From positions 1 through 48,216 of the forward strand of contig BLLL01000013.1 of assembly GCA_013374015.1 (NCBI GenBank): a stretch of DNA of 48,216 bases, in the 5' to 3' direction. The notes beneath the pieces are model-generated. The model saw only the letters and a list, made by a program, of their open reading frames with translations, searched no databases and was not told the DNA's origin. This DNA comes from Candidatus Desulfovibrio kirbyi. Its GTDB lineage: Bacteria; Desulfobacterota; Desulfovibrionia; Desulfovibrionales; Desulfovibrionaceae. A program made the position numbers and the translations under genes. This document shows, piece after piece, positions 13,990 through 21,316 of the stretch; the stretch's first letter is position 1; the number at the start of each line of letters is the position of its first letter.

Positions 13990-14257
13990 ATCAGCTCCGC
14001 CCAAAGAGCAAATAATCCGATAAATTGGCTTCATTCCTTCATGCTTTTTTATTTTTTTGTCTTTTGATTTTATGCGCGACACCTAGAGGGCAACCATGCG
14101 ACACTTATTTTTCAGGCAACAGTAAAAATATCCGGCCCGGCGATCTTATGTGCGCGTGGTCGTCACGGTGAATGTGGTTTTTCATGGGAGATAACAGGCG
14201 AGAAATGCCCGTAAAATGAAAAAAGCCCAATAGAAAGGCGCTGCATGGACTTTTTGT
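13990..14257. repeat. origin-like region downstream of repA, degenerate copy
   Basis: This stretch is about 80-85% alike, by eye, to 46585-46842, which lies downstream of the intact repA-like gene. It includes paired motifs atgcgcgacac and atgcgacac about 20 bp apart. In IncFII-type replicons the origin lies downstream of repA, so this may be a former oriV. No gene is seen from 13909 to 14257. Confidence 0.45.
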
Positions 14258-14600
14258 CTATGCGCGTCTGCCGGGGCTGTAATCGGCGGGCAAACCAAGC
14301 TCTGCATTGGTTCGCCTTCGGTACTCTTCCGATGCAGCCCGGCCTGCATGTATTTTGCGCAAAGCATATTCCAGCGCAGAGAATCGGCTTCGCGCCGCTC
14401 CCGGTCAGACTGTGAGAGCGGCAATGGTAGCGTGAACATTTCCGAAAGTTTTTTGTTCATCTGCATGGCCTTTCGACGCAATCTTTCAGTTGCCCTGGCT
14501 CTTTCCCGCTGAAGCATGGGGGCAAAGGCCAAGAAATTCAAAAAAGCGCACGGTTACAACGCGGATCGCCCGCAATCCTATATAATCGCCATGTTCATTA
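14258..14600 (-). pseudogene. truncated, frameshifted repA-like gene
   Basis: The minus strand encodes the C-terminal part of the same protein as 46843-47628, starting around NEHGDYIGLRAIRVV and ending at a TAG at 14258-14260. The first ~140 residues are absent. There are also at least two single-base shifts: an extra T in the GGCCTTTGCC segment near 14527, and a missing base near 14331 after MQAGL. An open frame from 14541 to 14182 exists only because of these shifts. The gene is dead and marks the end of a second element copy. Confidence 0.65.
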
Positions 14601-14631
14601 TTGTTACCCTGGAAAAAGGGCAAAAAAGAAG

Positions 14632-14659
14632 GGTTTATGTGCAATTTTAACACATAACC
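14632..14659. repeat. conserved hairpin of the element end, middle copy
   Basis: ggtttatgtg (14632-14641) and cacataacc (14651-14659) form the same stem as at 201-228 and 47671-47699, here with one bulged T. It sits 12 bp before the tRNA-Thr 3' half. Confidence 0.5.
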
Positions 14660-14670
14660 ATTTGTAATTA

Positions 14671-14726
14671 TGGAGCCGACTGTCAGAATTGAACTGACGA
14701 CCTGCTGATTACGAATAAGCTGCTCT
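14671..14726 (-). other. left attachment site: displaced 3' half of tRNA-Thr with 19-bp core
   Basis: Read on the minus strand this is the T arm, variable region, 3' acceptor strand and CCA of tRNA-Thr, identical to 47711-47750. The match to the tRNA ends in the D-stem region at about 14726. The 19-bp core attacgaataagctgctct (14708-14726) recurs exactly at 47917-47935. The integrase gene lies 150 bp away. This is the expected product of site-specific integration in a tRNA gene, with the crossover near the anticodon loop. Confidence 0.75.
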
Positions 14727-14852
14727 CACTTTCACCACAAATCACTACAAATCTCTGCACCTCATTTTCGTTGGTATCATTGACATTTTCTCTTACCTGT
14801 GGTTCACTATACATCACGTCAGAGGGTATCAATAGGGTAAATTTTCCGCCGT

Positions 14853-14873
14853 AGGGTAGCAATAGGGTAGCAG
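14853..14873 (+). repeat. paired agggtagcaat motif before the integrase
   Basis: Two tandem agggtagca units end 4 bp before the integrase ATG, and a weaker pair lies at 14823-14838. The same 21-bp sequence occurs inverted at 47630-47650 just before repA, and with small changes at 47811. It could be an arm-type integrase site, an operator, or a shared translational leader. Confidence 0.5.
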
Positions 14874-14877
14874 AAAA

Positions 14878-16110
14878 ATGAGCATAAAAAAAGCTGAAAA
14901 CGTAAGAGTTCCAACGAAATTCGTGGGTGTCTATCAACTCGAAAGTACGCAGAAGAGGTATGACGGCAAGCCGGATATCTGCTTTTACATCACTTACAAA
15001 TCGACCAATGGCAAAAAAGTATGGGAAAAGATCGGCTGGCGTAGCGAAAAAATGTCGGCTTCCTTGGCTGCGGATACTCGTGCTGACCGGATGCAGCAGA
15101 TACGCCTGGGTGAAGCGGCTATCCCCCTCCAGCAGAAACGTAAAGAAACCAGCATGACTTTTGGGGATGCATGGGCGATCTTCGATGAAAAATGGCTGCC
15201 TAATTTGAAAAGGCCAGAATCCGAGAGAATGACCTACAATATTTACCTTAAGCCAGTTTTGGGGGGTAAGTTGTTGAAAGACATTACTCCGCTGGAAATG
15301 GAAGGCATGAAAACAAACCTCTTGGCGAAAGGGCTTGCTCCTGCCAGTGTGAAACTGATCATAGGCAATGTCCGCCGTGTCTATAATAAATTGACAGAAT
15401 GGGATTTGTACTCTGGCCCAAAACCGATGGACAAAGTGAAAATGCCCAAAGTGGATAATGCCCGTGATCGTTTCCTGACCGCTGATGAAGCGCAGACGCT
15501 TCTTGCCGCTGTGAATAAACGTAGCCCCCTTTGGTATGACATAAGCCTGACTTCTTTGCACACAGGGATGCGCCTTTCCGAAGTTTTGGGGCTTCGCCCG
15601 CAAGATGTGGACTTGAAAAACAAGCTGCTCCATCCTGACGGAAAAACAGGCAAGCGTTCCATCCCCATGAATGACGTTCTTTTTCAAACACTGGAAAGGG
15701 TTGTTGCCGAAAGACAGGATTCCGAACTTCTTTTTCCAAGCCGAAAAGGAACGCAACTTCCATCCGATTCCGCCACAAAAAGTTTTGCGAGGGCTGTTGT
15801 TGATGCGAAGCTGAACCCTGCCAATGTTGACCGCAGACATAAAGTTGTTTTCCATACTTTAAGGCATACCTATTGCAGTTGGCTGGCAATGGAAGGTGTA
15901 CCGCTTTATGTCATTGGAGAAATGGTCGGCCATAGCAGTACGGAAATGACAAAACGCTATTCTCATTTGTGCCCTGACAAAAGAGTACAAACTGTGAATG
16001 TTGTGCAAGCTATCTTCTCACAGGGCAAGGCCGAAGCAACGGACAAGTTGCCGCTCAAGAGAAGAAAAAAATCAAAAGAGCAAGTCATTCGGCAGTCCGC
16101 ACAGATTTAG
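14878..16110 (+). CDS. int: tyrosine recombinase (phage-type integrase)
   Basis: This 410-residue integrase should insert and excise the element at tRNA-Thr. The N-terminal ~90 residues form the arm-binding/DUF4102-like region, residues 90-175 the SAM-like core-binding domain, and the rest the catalytic domain. The catalytic set is complete: Arg232 (HTGMRLSE), His326 and Arg329 (HTLRH), His352 (GHSS) and Tyr361 (KRYSH). It begins 150 bp from the left attachment core, the normal position. Its 3' end overlaps the excisionase-like gene tail to tail by 26 bp. It looks functional. Confidence 0.93.
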   Translation: MSIKKAENVRVPTKFVGVYQLESTQKRYDGKPDICFYITYKSTNGKKVWEKIGWRSEKMSASLAADTRADRMQQIRLGEAAIPLQQKRKETSMTFGDAWAIFDEKWLPNLKRPESERMTYNIYLKPVLGGKLLKDITPLEMEGMKTNLLAKGLAPASVKLIIGNVRRVYNKLTEWDLYSGPKPMDKVKMPKVDNARDRFLTADEAQTLLAAVNKRSPLWYDISLTSLHTGMRLSEVLGLRPQDVDLKNKLLHPDGKTGKRSIPMNDVLFQTLERVVAERQDSELLFPSRKGTQLPSDSATKSFARAVVDAKLNPANVDRRHKVVFHTLRHTYCSWLAMEGVPLYVIGEMVGHSSTEMTKRYSHLCPDKRVQTVNVVQAIFSQGKAEATDKLPLKRRKKSKEQVIRQSAQI

Positions 16111-16369
16111 CGTCCAGATATTTCCTGACGGCCTGTTGTTTATACAAAATTTTTTCACCGTCCTTAATATATTCCGGCCCATGCGCTCTTGAACGCTTGT
16201 TTGCAAGTGTCGTGGCTTTTAGGCCGTAGACGATTTCTACCTCTTCCGGCGTCAGATATTCCCGCCTTTTAAGTTTTTCTACCAGGACAACCGGCGCAAG
16301 CAAGCGCTCCAGCACGTTTTCTATGTTGCTGGCTATTGCTTGTTCAATGTCGGAGTGGCCTGTCACCAT
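16085..16369 (-). CDS. helix-turn-helix excisionase-like protein
   Basis: This 94-residue protein has a central segment, REYLTPEEVEIVYGLKATTLANKR, followed by a basic wing region and IKDGEKILYKQQAVRKYLD, the layout of MerR/AlpA-type winged-helix proteins used as excisionases. It lies convergent to and overlapping the integrase gene. Its first ~37 residues are repeated almost exactly in the gene at 23737-23955, which lacks the DNA-binding part. I infer a role in excision or in control of int. Confidence 0.6.
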   Translation of the reverse strand: MVTGHSDIEQAIASNIENVLERLLAPVVLVEKLKRREYLTPEEVEIVYGLKATTLANKRSRAHGPEYIKDGEKILYKQQAVRKYLDAKSVRTAE

Positions 16370-16491
16370 AGCCGTACTAACTCCCGCTTAATTTATTTAT
16401 ATTTTAAGGTATTAAATTATACCGTCTGGTAACGGCCAGCATATTTCACAAGAAATTCCTGTGAAGATCGACAAAAAATATATTCAATCAT

Positions 16492-16692
16492 TCAGTCTGT
16501 CTCTTCGGGAATATTGGTGACGGCTAAAAATGTTTTTACCGATTCCTGAACGGACAAGGCTGCCGCCGCCAAGGCTTTTTGCGGCGGCGTAGGCTGCGTT
16601 TTAACTGCGGAAAGTTCCTGTTCACATATAGCAAGGGTCAGCGAGATGAATTCTCGCGCCTTTTCTTCAAAGATATGCACATCCTTTTTCAT
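16492..16692 (-). CDS. small conserved element protein, unknown function
   Basis: This 66-residue helical protein is paralogous to 24052-24276: both share EKA.E...LT..ICE..L near the start and ALSVQ.SV.TFLAVT.IP near the end. It has a reasonable ribosome site and sits between the excisionase-like and HTH-like genes in both copies of the block. I do not recognise a family. Conservation between two diverged copies shows it is a real gene. Confidence 0.6.
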   Translation of the reverse strand: MKKDVHIFEEKAREFISLTLAICEQELSAVKTQPTPPQKALAAAALSVQESVKTFLAVTNIPEETD

Positions 16693-16729
16693 AATACCTC
16701 CCTGATTTGCACTAAGGTATGCCGGAAAG

Positions 16730-17017
16730 TTACTTTCTGGCGTTTTCTTTTGCCACGGCCAACAAATAACTCAGATCTTCACCAAGCACTGCAGCCATGC
16801 TCTCCGCATCGGAAATCAACACTCCCTGCGGCTTACCAGTATTGGTGGCTTTGCCGCGTATGGCAGACCATCGTGACGCGGCGGCTTTGGCAGGCACGTC
16901 CGGCCACACTTGAGCTGCAAACTCCCCTTTGCCGAAATTTCTTCTTTCCGCCCGGCTGTCCACCAGTTCAACAAAAGCCCGTTCAAGTTTTTGGGCAAAG
17001 GTCATTTGTGTTTCCAT
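16730..17017 (-). CDS. small XRE/HTH-like regulatory protein
   Basis: About 95 residues from the ATG at 17017, chosen because GGAG lies 7 bp upstream; a start at 17023 would be too close. The body (KLERAFVELVDSRAERR, then GEFAAQVWP, SRWSAIRG, LISDAESMAAVLGEDLSYLLA) has the helix pattern of a compact HTH protein. It is paralogous to 24257-24565. Its start overlaps the stop of fic, so the two genes are translationally coupled. DNA binding is an inference. Confidence 0.55.
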   Translation of the reverse strand: METQMTFAQKLERAFVELVDSRAERRNFGKGEFAAQVWPDVPAKAAASRWSAIRGKATNTGKPQGVLISDAESMAAVLGEDLSYLLAVAKENARK

Positions 17018-17019
17018 TG

Positions 17020-18048
17020 TCATTCTCCGGCATTATGTTTCGCACTGCCCTTGGAAGTCAGGCGATATTTTTGTAAACGGCTGTTGGGTTTGTCCGGCAA
17101 AGACATTTCTATGACCCCCCACTGTAATGCCGGCCTTAGATAGCCTTGGCGAAATGACTTCCTGTCTTTCAGGTTAAGCGCACCTTGCAACTCTTCCCGC
17201 GTCATTCCGGTATTTGTGCTTTTTGCCAGCACTGCCAAGATCCTCTCGACTTGGGGGGTAACTTGAGGGGTGACTTGGGGGGTGTCCATTGCCGCTATAG
17301 CATCACGAATCATGGAAAGCATGAAATCAATGAACGGTGAACACTGCCCTTGAGAGGTGCTTACTTGAATTGCCTGATAATATTCCTGCTGGTGCTCGTA
17401 CACCAAACTTTCCACTGGAATGCGGGTAAAGACCTGGTTCCAGGCAGACAGGATAAGCGTCTGCCACAATCGCCCCATGCGTCCGTTGCCGTCAGCGAAG
17501 GGATGGATGAATGCAAATTCATAGTGGAACACTGAACCGGCGATCAGTGGGTGTTGTTCCGTATTCTCAAGCCAAAGCAGCAAATCCTGCATCAGCAGGG
17601 GAATTCGCTTGGCAGGCGGGGCCATGTGCATCACCCGATCTCCAGCCATCACCCCAACTCCGCCTGAACGATAGCGCCCACTTTCATCTATCAGCCCCGA
17701 CATCATTAAAGAGTGTGCGGCCAAGAGGTCGATCTCCTTGTAAGCTACCCACAAATCCAAGTGGTCATAAGCGGTGACGGCATTACGCACTTCCTGAATT
17801 TCACGGGATGGAGCAAGTACGCGCTTTCCATCCAGAATAGCCGTGATCTGTTCTTCGCTGAGGCTATTGCCTTCAATGGCCAGCGAACCCTGAATCGTGC
17901 GTATGCGGTTGGCACGTCGCAGGCGTAACAAGGTGGCGCTCTCCTCCCGCACAGAGATACGTCCGACAGCTTCACTGATTTCTCCCACCATGCGCAGCAA
18001 TGCCGGAGTGATAGTGAACGGCGGGTCATATGCAATGTTAGCGGGCAT
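17020..18048 (-). CDS. fic: Fic family protein with inhibitory helix
   Basis: This 342-residue protein starts at ATG 18048, with GGAG 7 bp upstream. It contains the Fic core HPFADGNGRMGR, which transfers a nucleotide (usually AMP) onto target hydroxyls. Near the N-terminus SLAIEGN fits the (S/T)xxxE(G/N) inhibitory motif, so it carries its own antitoxin-like helix. A C-terminal winged-helix region follows three direct TPQV repeats (residues about 262-274). It is present only in the first copy of the duplicated block and is divergent from the small gene at 18204. Similar Fic proteins are common on mobile elements; the target is unknown. Confidence 0.85.
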   Translation of the reverse strand: MPANIAYDPPFTITPALLRMVGEISEAVGRISVREESATLLRLRRANRIRTIQGSLAIEGNSLSEEQITAILDGKRVLAPSREIQEVRNAVTAYDHLDLWVAYKEIDLLAAHSLMMSGLIDESGRYRSGGVGVMAGDRVMHMAPPAKRIPLLMQDLLLWLENTEQHPLIAGSVFHYEFAFIHPFADGNGRMGRLWQTLILSAWNQVFTRIPVESLVYEHQQEYYQAIQVSTSQGQCSPFIDFMLSMIRDAIAAMDTPQVTPQVTPQVERILAVLAKSTNTGMTREELQGALNLKDRKSFRQGYLRPALQWGVIEMSLPDKPNSRLQKYRLTSKGSAKHNAGE

Positions 18049-18119
18049 CCTGGCTCTCCATTTTTTCTGAACAGAAAAATTTATCCCCAGTTTCAGCATT
18101 ATTTTAATAAAATTATTAT

Positions 18120-18202
18120 ACCGGAATTTCTTTCCTTGTCTATAGGAATTTTTCTGCTATGTAAAGAAGGAAATTCCGGTTAAAAGGAAAAAAGGAAATT
18201 TC
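18120..18202. promoter_or_regulatory. divergent control region with repeated GGAAATTTC-like boxes
   Basis: Between fic and the gene at 18204 lies a long inverted repeat: accggaatttctttc (18120-18134) against gaaggaaattccggt (18166-18180), with 14 of 15 positions pairing. Two further ggaa(a)ttt boxes lie near 18144 and 18187. This arrangement suits an operator for one of the small HTH proteins. It is absent from the equivalent place in the second copy (24572-24702). Confidence 0.45.
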
Positions 18203-18203
18203 T

Positions 18204-18425
18204 ATGATAGAAGCGGTAAATATCCTGATTGACCTCTTGGGGACACATGAAAAGGTAGCTTTATTCTTAGGATATACAGACAGAAATTACAGGAATATCC
18301 GACGAAAAATTGAGCGTGGTGAGGAGATTCCACCTAGAATTTCCTCTCTTATTCAAATGAAATTATATGAACTTCAGACCCATAAGGTGAACAATGGCTA
18401 TGCCCACAAAACCCATACGCCGTAA
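18204..18425 (+). CDS. small HTH-like element protein, copy 1
   Basis: This 73-residue protein is paralogous to 24703-24906. The shared part, GTHEKVALFLGYTDRNYRNIRRKIERGEEIP, resembles a short helix-turn-helix of the Cro/YdaS kind. A good purine-rich ribosome site precedes ATG 18204. It overlaps traK by 32 bp, as its paralogue does. It probably regulates the leading genes; this is inferred. Confidence 0.55.
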   Translation: MIEAVNILIDLLGTHEKVALFLGYTDRNYRNIRRKIERGEEIPPRISSLIQMKLYELQTHKVNNGYAHKTHTP

Positions 18426-18714
18426 CATGGGCCGGGTAGAATATCTGGCCTGCAAGGAAACGGTGGATACCATGCTGGCGCAAGGTTTCAGCAAAAAGCT
18501 GATCCATGAGCGCTTGACCGAAGAAGGCCGTTTTTCCATGGCCTATATCTCGTTCTGCCAGATACTTCTCAAGGCCGGTAAAAAGTCCGCTCCCAAGCCA
18601 AGTCCGCAAACCTTACCCGTTCCAGTCCATCCCCAACGCCAGCCCTGCATCATCAAGGCGGGGCCGGAACCTATGCAAGACCCAAGAACAGTTGACCCAA
18701 AAAGTATTTTTTAA
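18394..18714 (+). CDS. traK: TraK-like oriT-binding protein, copy 1
   Basis: This 106-residue protein matches the second copy (24893-25210) almost perfectly from MGRVEYLACKETVD onward. In IncP plasmids TraK binds and wraps oriT and is followed by traL and traM, the order seen at the second copy. Here the following traL is broken, so this copy is orphaned. The Pro-rich C-terminus (PKPSPQTLPVPV) is a TraK-like tail. The open frame is intact. Confidence 0.65.
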   Translation: MAMPTKPIRRNMGRVEYLACKETVDTMLAQGFSKKLIHERLTEEGRFSMAYISFCQILLKAGKKSAPKPSPQTLPVPVHPQRQPCIIKAGPEPMQDPRTVDPKSIF

Positions 18715-18723
18715 GGAGAAAAC

Positions 18724-18797
18724 ATGGCAAAATTCATTTTCTGCAACAAGGCAAAGGCGGGGTAGGCAAATCCGTTGTCGCCTCTATTCTGGTACAG
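18724..18797 (+). pseudogene. 5' remnant of traL
   Basis: The sequence follows traL (25220 onward) from its start through the region encoding KGGVGKSVVASILVQ and stops at 18797. One base is missing within the third codon region compared with the intact gene, so the frame closes at a TAG within 15 codons. It joins directly to traG 3' sequence. Confidence 0.75.
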
Positions 18798-18811
18798 ACA
18801 CTCCGGCATTC

Positions 18812-18882
18812 CCGGCCTGAATGCTGTTAATTCCAGCGGCATCAGTGATTCCCTATATGAACCGCGCCCAAATGAATGGTAA
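18812..18882 (+). pseudogene. 3' remnant of traG
   Basis: This 71-bp piece matches traG near 39516-39588 (encoding GLNAV, SSGISDSLYE and PKEW) and ends in TAA. Together with the traL remnant it is the scar of a deletion that removed everything from traL to traG, about 14 kb in the intact copy. Confidence 0.75.
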
Positions 18883-18968
18883 CTACTATGCCCTGCCGAA
18901 GGCGCACTATAGTATTTGCCAGTCAAGCTATTTTTATTTATTATTTTATGGCGATATGTAAATAAAAA

Positions 18969-19460
18969 GAGTCATGCCTAGCAGAGAGGCCAAAAACAGG
19001 CTAAACTCCAGCAATGGCAACAAAAAATAAGTATTCAAAAAACGCAAAAATTTCTGAGGCTAAAATCAGGCAAATTGTACGATTCTTTTCAACGGAAATC
19101 GTCCCGGATTGTTCAAAGTCAACCCTGCAAGGGATCATCAGAGGCCGTGTTTCCCTTGAAAGTGTTATCCATTCTGATGGTTGGAGAGGCTACGATGGAC
19201 TTGTAGACCTGGGCTACCAAAAACACTTTCGTGTAGAACATGGCAAAAACGAATTTGCCACCGAACAGTCACATATTAACGGTATAGAAAGCTTCTGAGG
19301 GTTCGCCAAAGCCCGGCTTGTTCGTTTCAGAGGCTTGCAGAAACATACTTTCTATTTTCATTTGAAAGAATGCGAATTTAGGTTTAATCATAGAGGCAAA
19401 AACATCTACAAGGCTGTCCTTAAAATGCTCAGACAATTTCCTCTCTGCTAGGCATGACCC
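18969..19460 (+). mobile_element. defective IS1595-like insertion sequence (492 bp)
   Basis: Terminal inverted repeats of 21 bp with one mismatch end the element: left gagtcatgcctagcagagag, right the reverse complement beginning gggtcatgcc. An exact 8-bp duplication, aataaaaa, flanks it (18961-18968 and 19461-19468), the length expected for IS1595. It is half the normal size because the transposase is internally deleted. It interrupts the region after the traL-traG scar. Confidence 0.85.
19014..19457 (+). pseudogene. internally deleted IS1595/ISXO2-type transposase
   Basis: The N-terminal start MATKNKYSKNAKISE runs within ~30 residues into the C-terminal catalytic part (HSDGWRGYDGLVDLGY, HINGIESF, then GFAKARLVRFRGL). 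The middle of the protein, with the zinc ribbon and first catalytic residues, is gone. A TGA at 19296-19298 replaces the expected Trp codon before GFAK. It cannot make an active enzyme. Confidence 0.8.
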
Positions 19461-19531
19461 AATAAAAATAATTCCGCCCGTCGAGTGAAGAGGGCCAATG
19501 CAAAAAATCATATCTACCTAAGGATTCTCAA

Positions 19532-21316
19532 TTGCGCGAAATAGCTTGGTTGCAAGTTTCAGACTTCCATATGAGGCAATGCGACGAATGGTCGCAAAAC
19601 GTTGTATTACGCGCTATGGTGGATTCGGTACGACAACAATGCCGCCAAGGTTTAGTGCTCGACTTCATGCTCGCAACGGGTGACCTTGCATTCTCCGGTA
19701 AGAAGGAAGAATATGAGTTTGTCGAACGTTTCTTTGACAAACTTATTAGTGCCTCTGGGGTGCCGAAGGAGCGCATCTTCTGTGTCCCAGGAAATCACGA
19801 TGTAGATCGAAATCGGCAGAAGCTATGCTTCCATGGTGCGCGATCTACATTAACAAGCCCGACTGCCGTTGATCCAATACTCGCGGCTGATAGTGATGAC
19901 CTTACTACGCTGTCCCAACGGCAAGAAGAATACCAAAATTTTCAGAATCTTTTTTTTAGTGGTCAGGAACGCATAGCTACACCTGACCGCCTAGCTTATA
20001 CGTCCTCCCTTATGATCGAAGATATCGTCATTGCGATAGTTGGACTAAACTCCGCGTGGCTAGCTGATGGCGGAAACGGTGACCATGGAAACCTGCTGAT
20101 CGGAGAACGACAGATTATCAATGCGCTCGACGCGGTAGACAATATGAATGCGCATATCGTCATCGGGATGGCACATCACCCACTCCACATACTTCGGGAC
20201 TTCGACCGTCTCGCAGTCACAAAACGTATCAATGATTGTTGTCATTTTTATCATTACGGCCATTTGCACCAGCCTGAAGCTCACGGTTCAGGCTTCGACG
20301 CGTCAGCCTGTTTATTTGTTGCAGTTGGCGCGTCTTTCGAGACGCGCCAATCGCATAATGCTTACTCTCTCGTCAAACTTGACCTTCTTGCAGGAACCAG
20401 AACTATAACGACAGTGCAGTACAACCCTGGGCGGAGCGAATTTGTGTTCGGCAACGAGGAGTCGTTCCCCATTCGCCTAACCCCTGCCTCTTCATGCACG
20501 GTCGACGAACTTGCCGATGCTATCGTAGAGTTCGACAAAACTCTCGCCCCGCATTCATACTACCTCGCTGCGCTTCTCTTGGAGCAGAAGGCAGAAGTGC
20601 CCATTCCCAAACAATGCGGACATATCTTTGGCGCTATCGCTGCCCTACAAAGCACATCGAACGCCGAATACCGTTACAAGGTAGAAGCATTTTTATATTT
20701 TCGGAACGTACTCACCATCTTGTACGGACAAAGCACACTAAAAAGCTTACTTAATCAATATGGAAAAGCCATAAAAGATTACGGTACAGACTTACTTGTA
20801 CGTTGTAAGTCCGATACTGCGCTATCAGATCGCCTTGCCCAGCAAGATATGGATATACGCACACTCTCTTCAACGCGACCAACAATCTCTTTTACTGCCG
20901 ACTTGCTTTTTGATCTTGTCCAGTCGCAGGAATGGGATATCTTGGCCGCACAGGCCAGACGGCATCTTGAAAGTCAGGACACAGCGACGCAGATTTATGC
21001 ACGCCGGATGCTGGCATTTGCGCTGGCTCACAGTACAGAGGAGAGAGATAGAGATAAGGCCATCCGTGAGTATGAGACCCTGATCCATGATGGGCAAGCG
21101 GCCCCCGAGGATCATAGTAGCTTAGCCACCTTGCTGCTCGGTTTGGGTCGATACAATGAAGCGCAGACCGTTGTCCTAGATGCCATCGCTACTATCCCCC
21201 TTGATAGTTTGAAAAATTTATATGATATCGGCCAAGTTATTGTCGGTCAAACGGGTGATCGAGGCTTTAGGAAGAATTTGGAGACAGCAATAGCAGAAAG
21301 GATGGATCATGAGTGA
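19532..21316 (+). CDS. calcineurin-like metallophosphoesterase with C-terminal repeat region
   Basis: This 594-residue protein starts at TTG 19532, with AAGGA about 8 bp upstream. The full metal-binding set of calcineurin-like phosphoesterases is present: Asp11 and His13 (SDFH), Gly50-Asp51, GNHD (87-90), His215 (AHHPLH) and GHLH (243-246). After about residue 320 a long helical part follows, ending in TPR-like stretches near 500-560 (AIREYETLIHDG, SSLATLLLGLGRYNEA). The natural substrate cannot be read from sequence; nucleic acid, nucleotide or phosphoprotein are all possible. It overlaps the next gene by 8 bp, so the two are co-translated. Their placement in a mobile element and between decayed transfer genes suggests a defence or toxin-like unit. 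Confidence 0.8.
   Translation: MREIAWLQVSDFHMRQCDEWSQNVVLRAMVDSVRQQCRQGLVLDFMLATGDLAFSGKKEEYEFVERFFDKLISASGVPKERIFCVPGNHDVDRNRQKLCFHGARSTLTSPTAVDPILAADSDDLTTLSQRQEEYQNFQNLFFSGQERIATPDRLAYTSSLMIEDIVIAIVGLNSAWLADGGNGDHGNLLIGERQIINALDAVDNMNAHIVIGMAHHPLHILRDFDRLAVTKRINDCCHFYHYGHLHQPEAHGSGFDASACLFVAVGASFETRQSHNAYSLVKLDLLAGTRTITTVQYNPGRSEFVFGNEESFPIRLTPASSCTVDELADAIVEFDKTLAPHSYYLAALLLEQKAEVPIPKQCGHIFGAIAALQSTSNAEYRYKVEAFLYFRNVLTILYGQSTLKSLLNQYGKAIKDYGTDLLVRCKSDTALSDRLAQQDMDIRTLSSTRPTISFTADLLFDLVQSQEWDILAAQARRHLESQDTATQIYARRMLAFALAHSTEERDRDKAIREYETLIHDGQAAPEDHSSLATLLLGLGRYNEAQTVVLDAIATIPLDSLKNLYDIGQVIVGQTGDRGFRKNLETAIAERMDHE

Noticed and set aside
14683-15855. Minus-strand open frame of 390 codons
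   Set aside because: It lies antisense to the integrase, which has a complete catalytic set, and partly over the tRNA half; no recognisable domain.
18204-18240. Possible IncP-type nic site (tatcctg near 18220)
   Set aside because: It falls inside a coding gene and is not kept at the equivalent place in the second copy, so there is no support for oriT.
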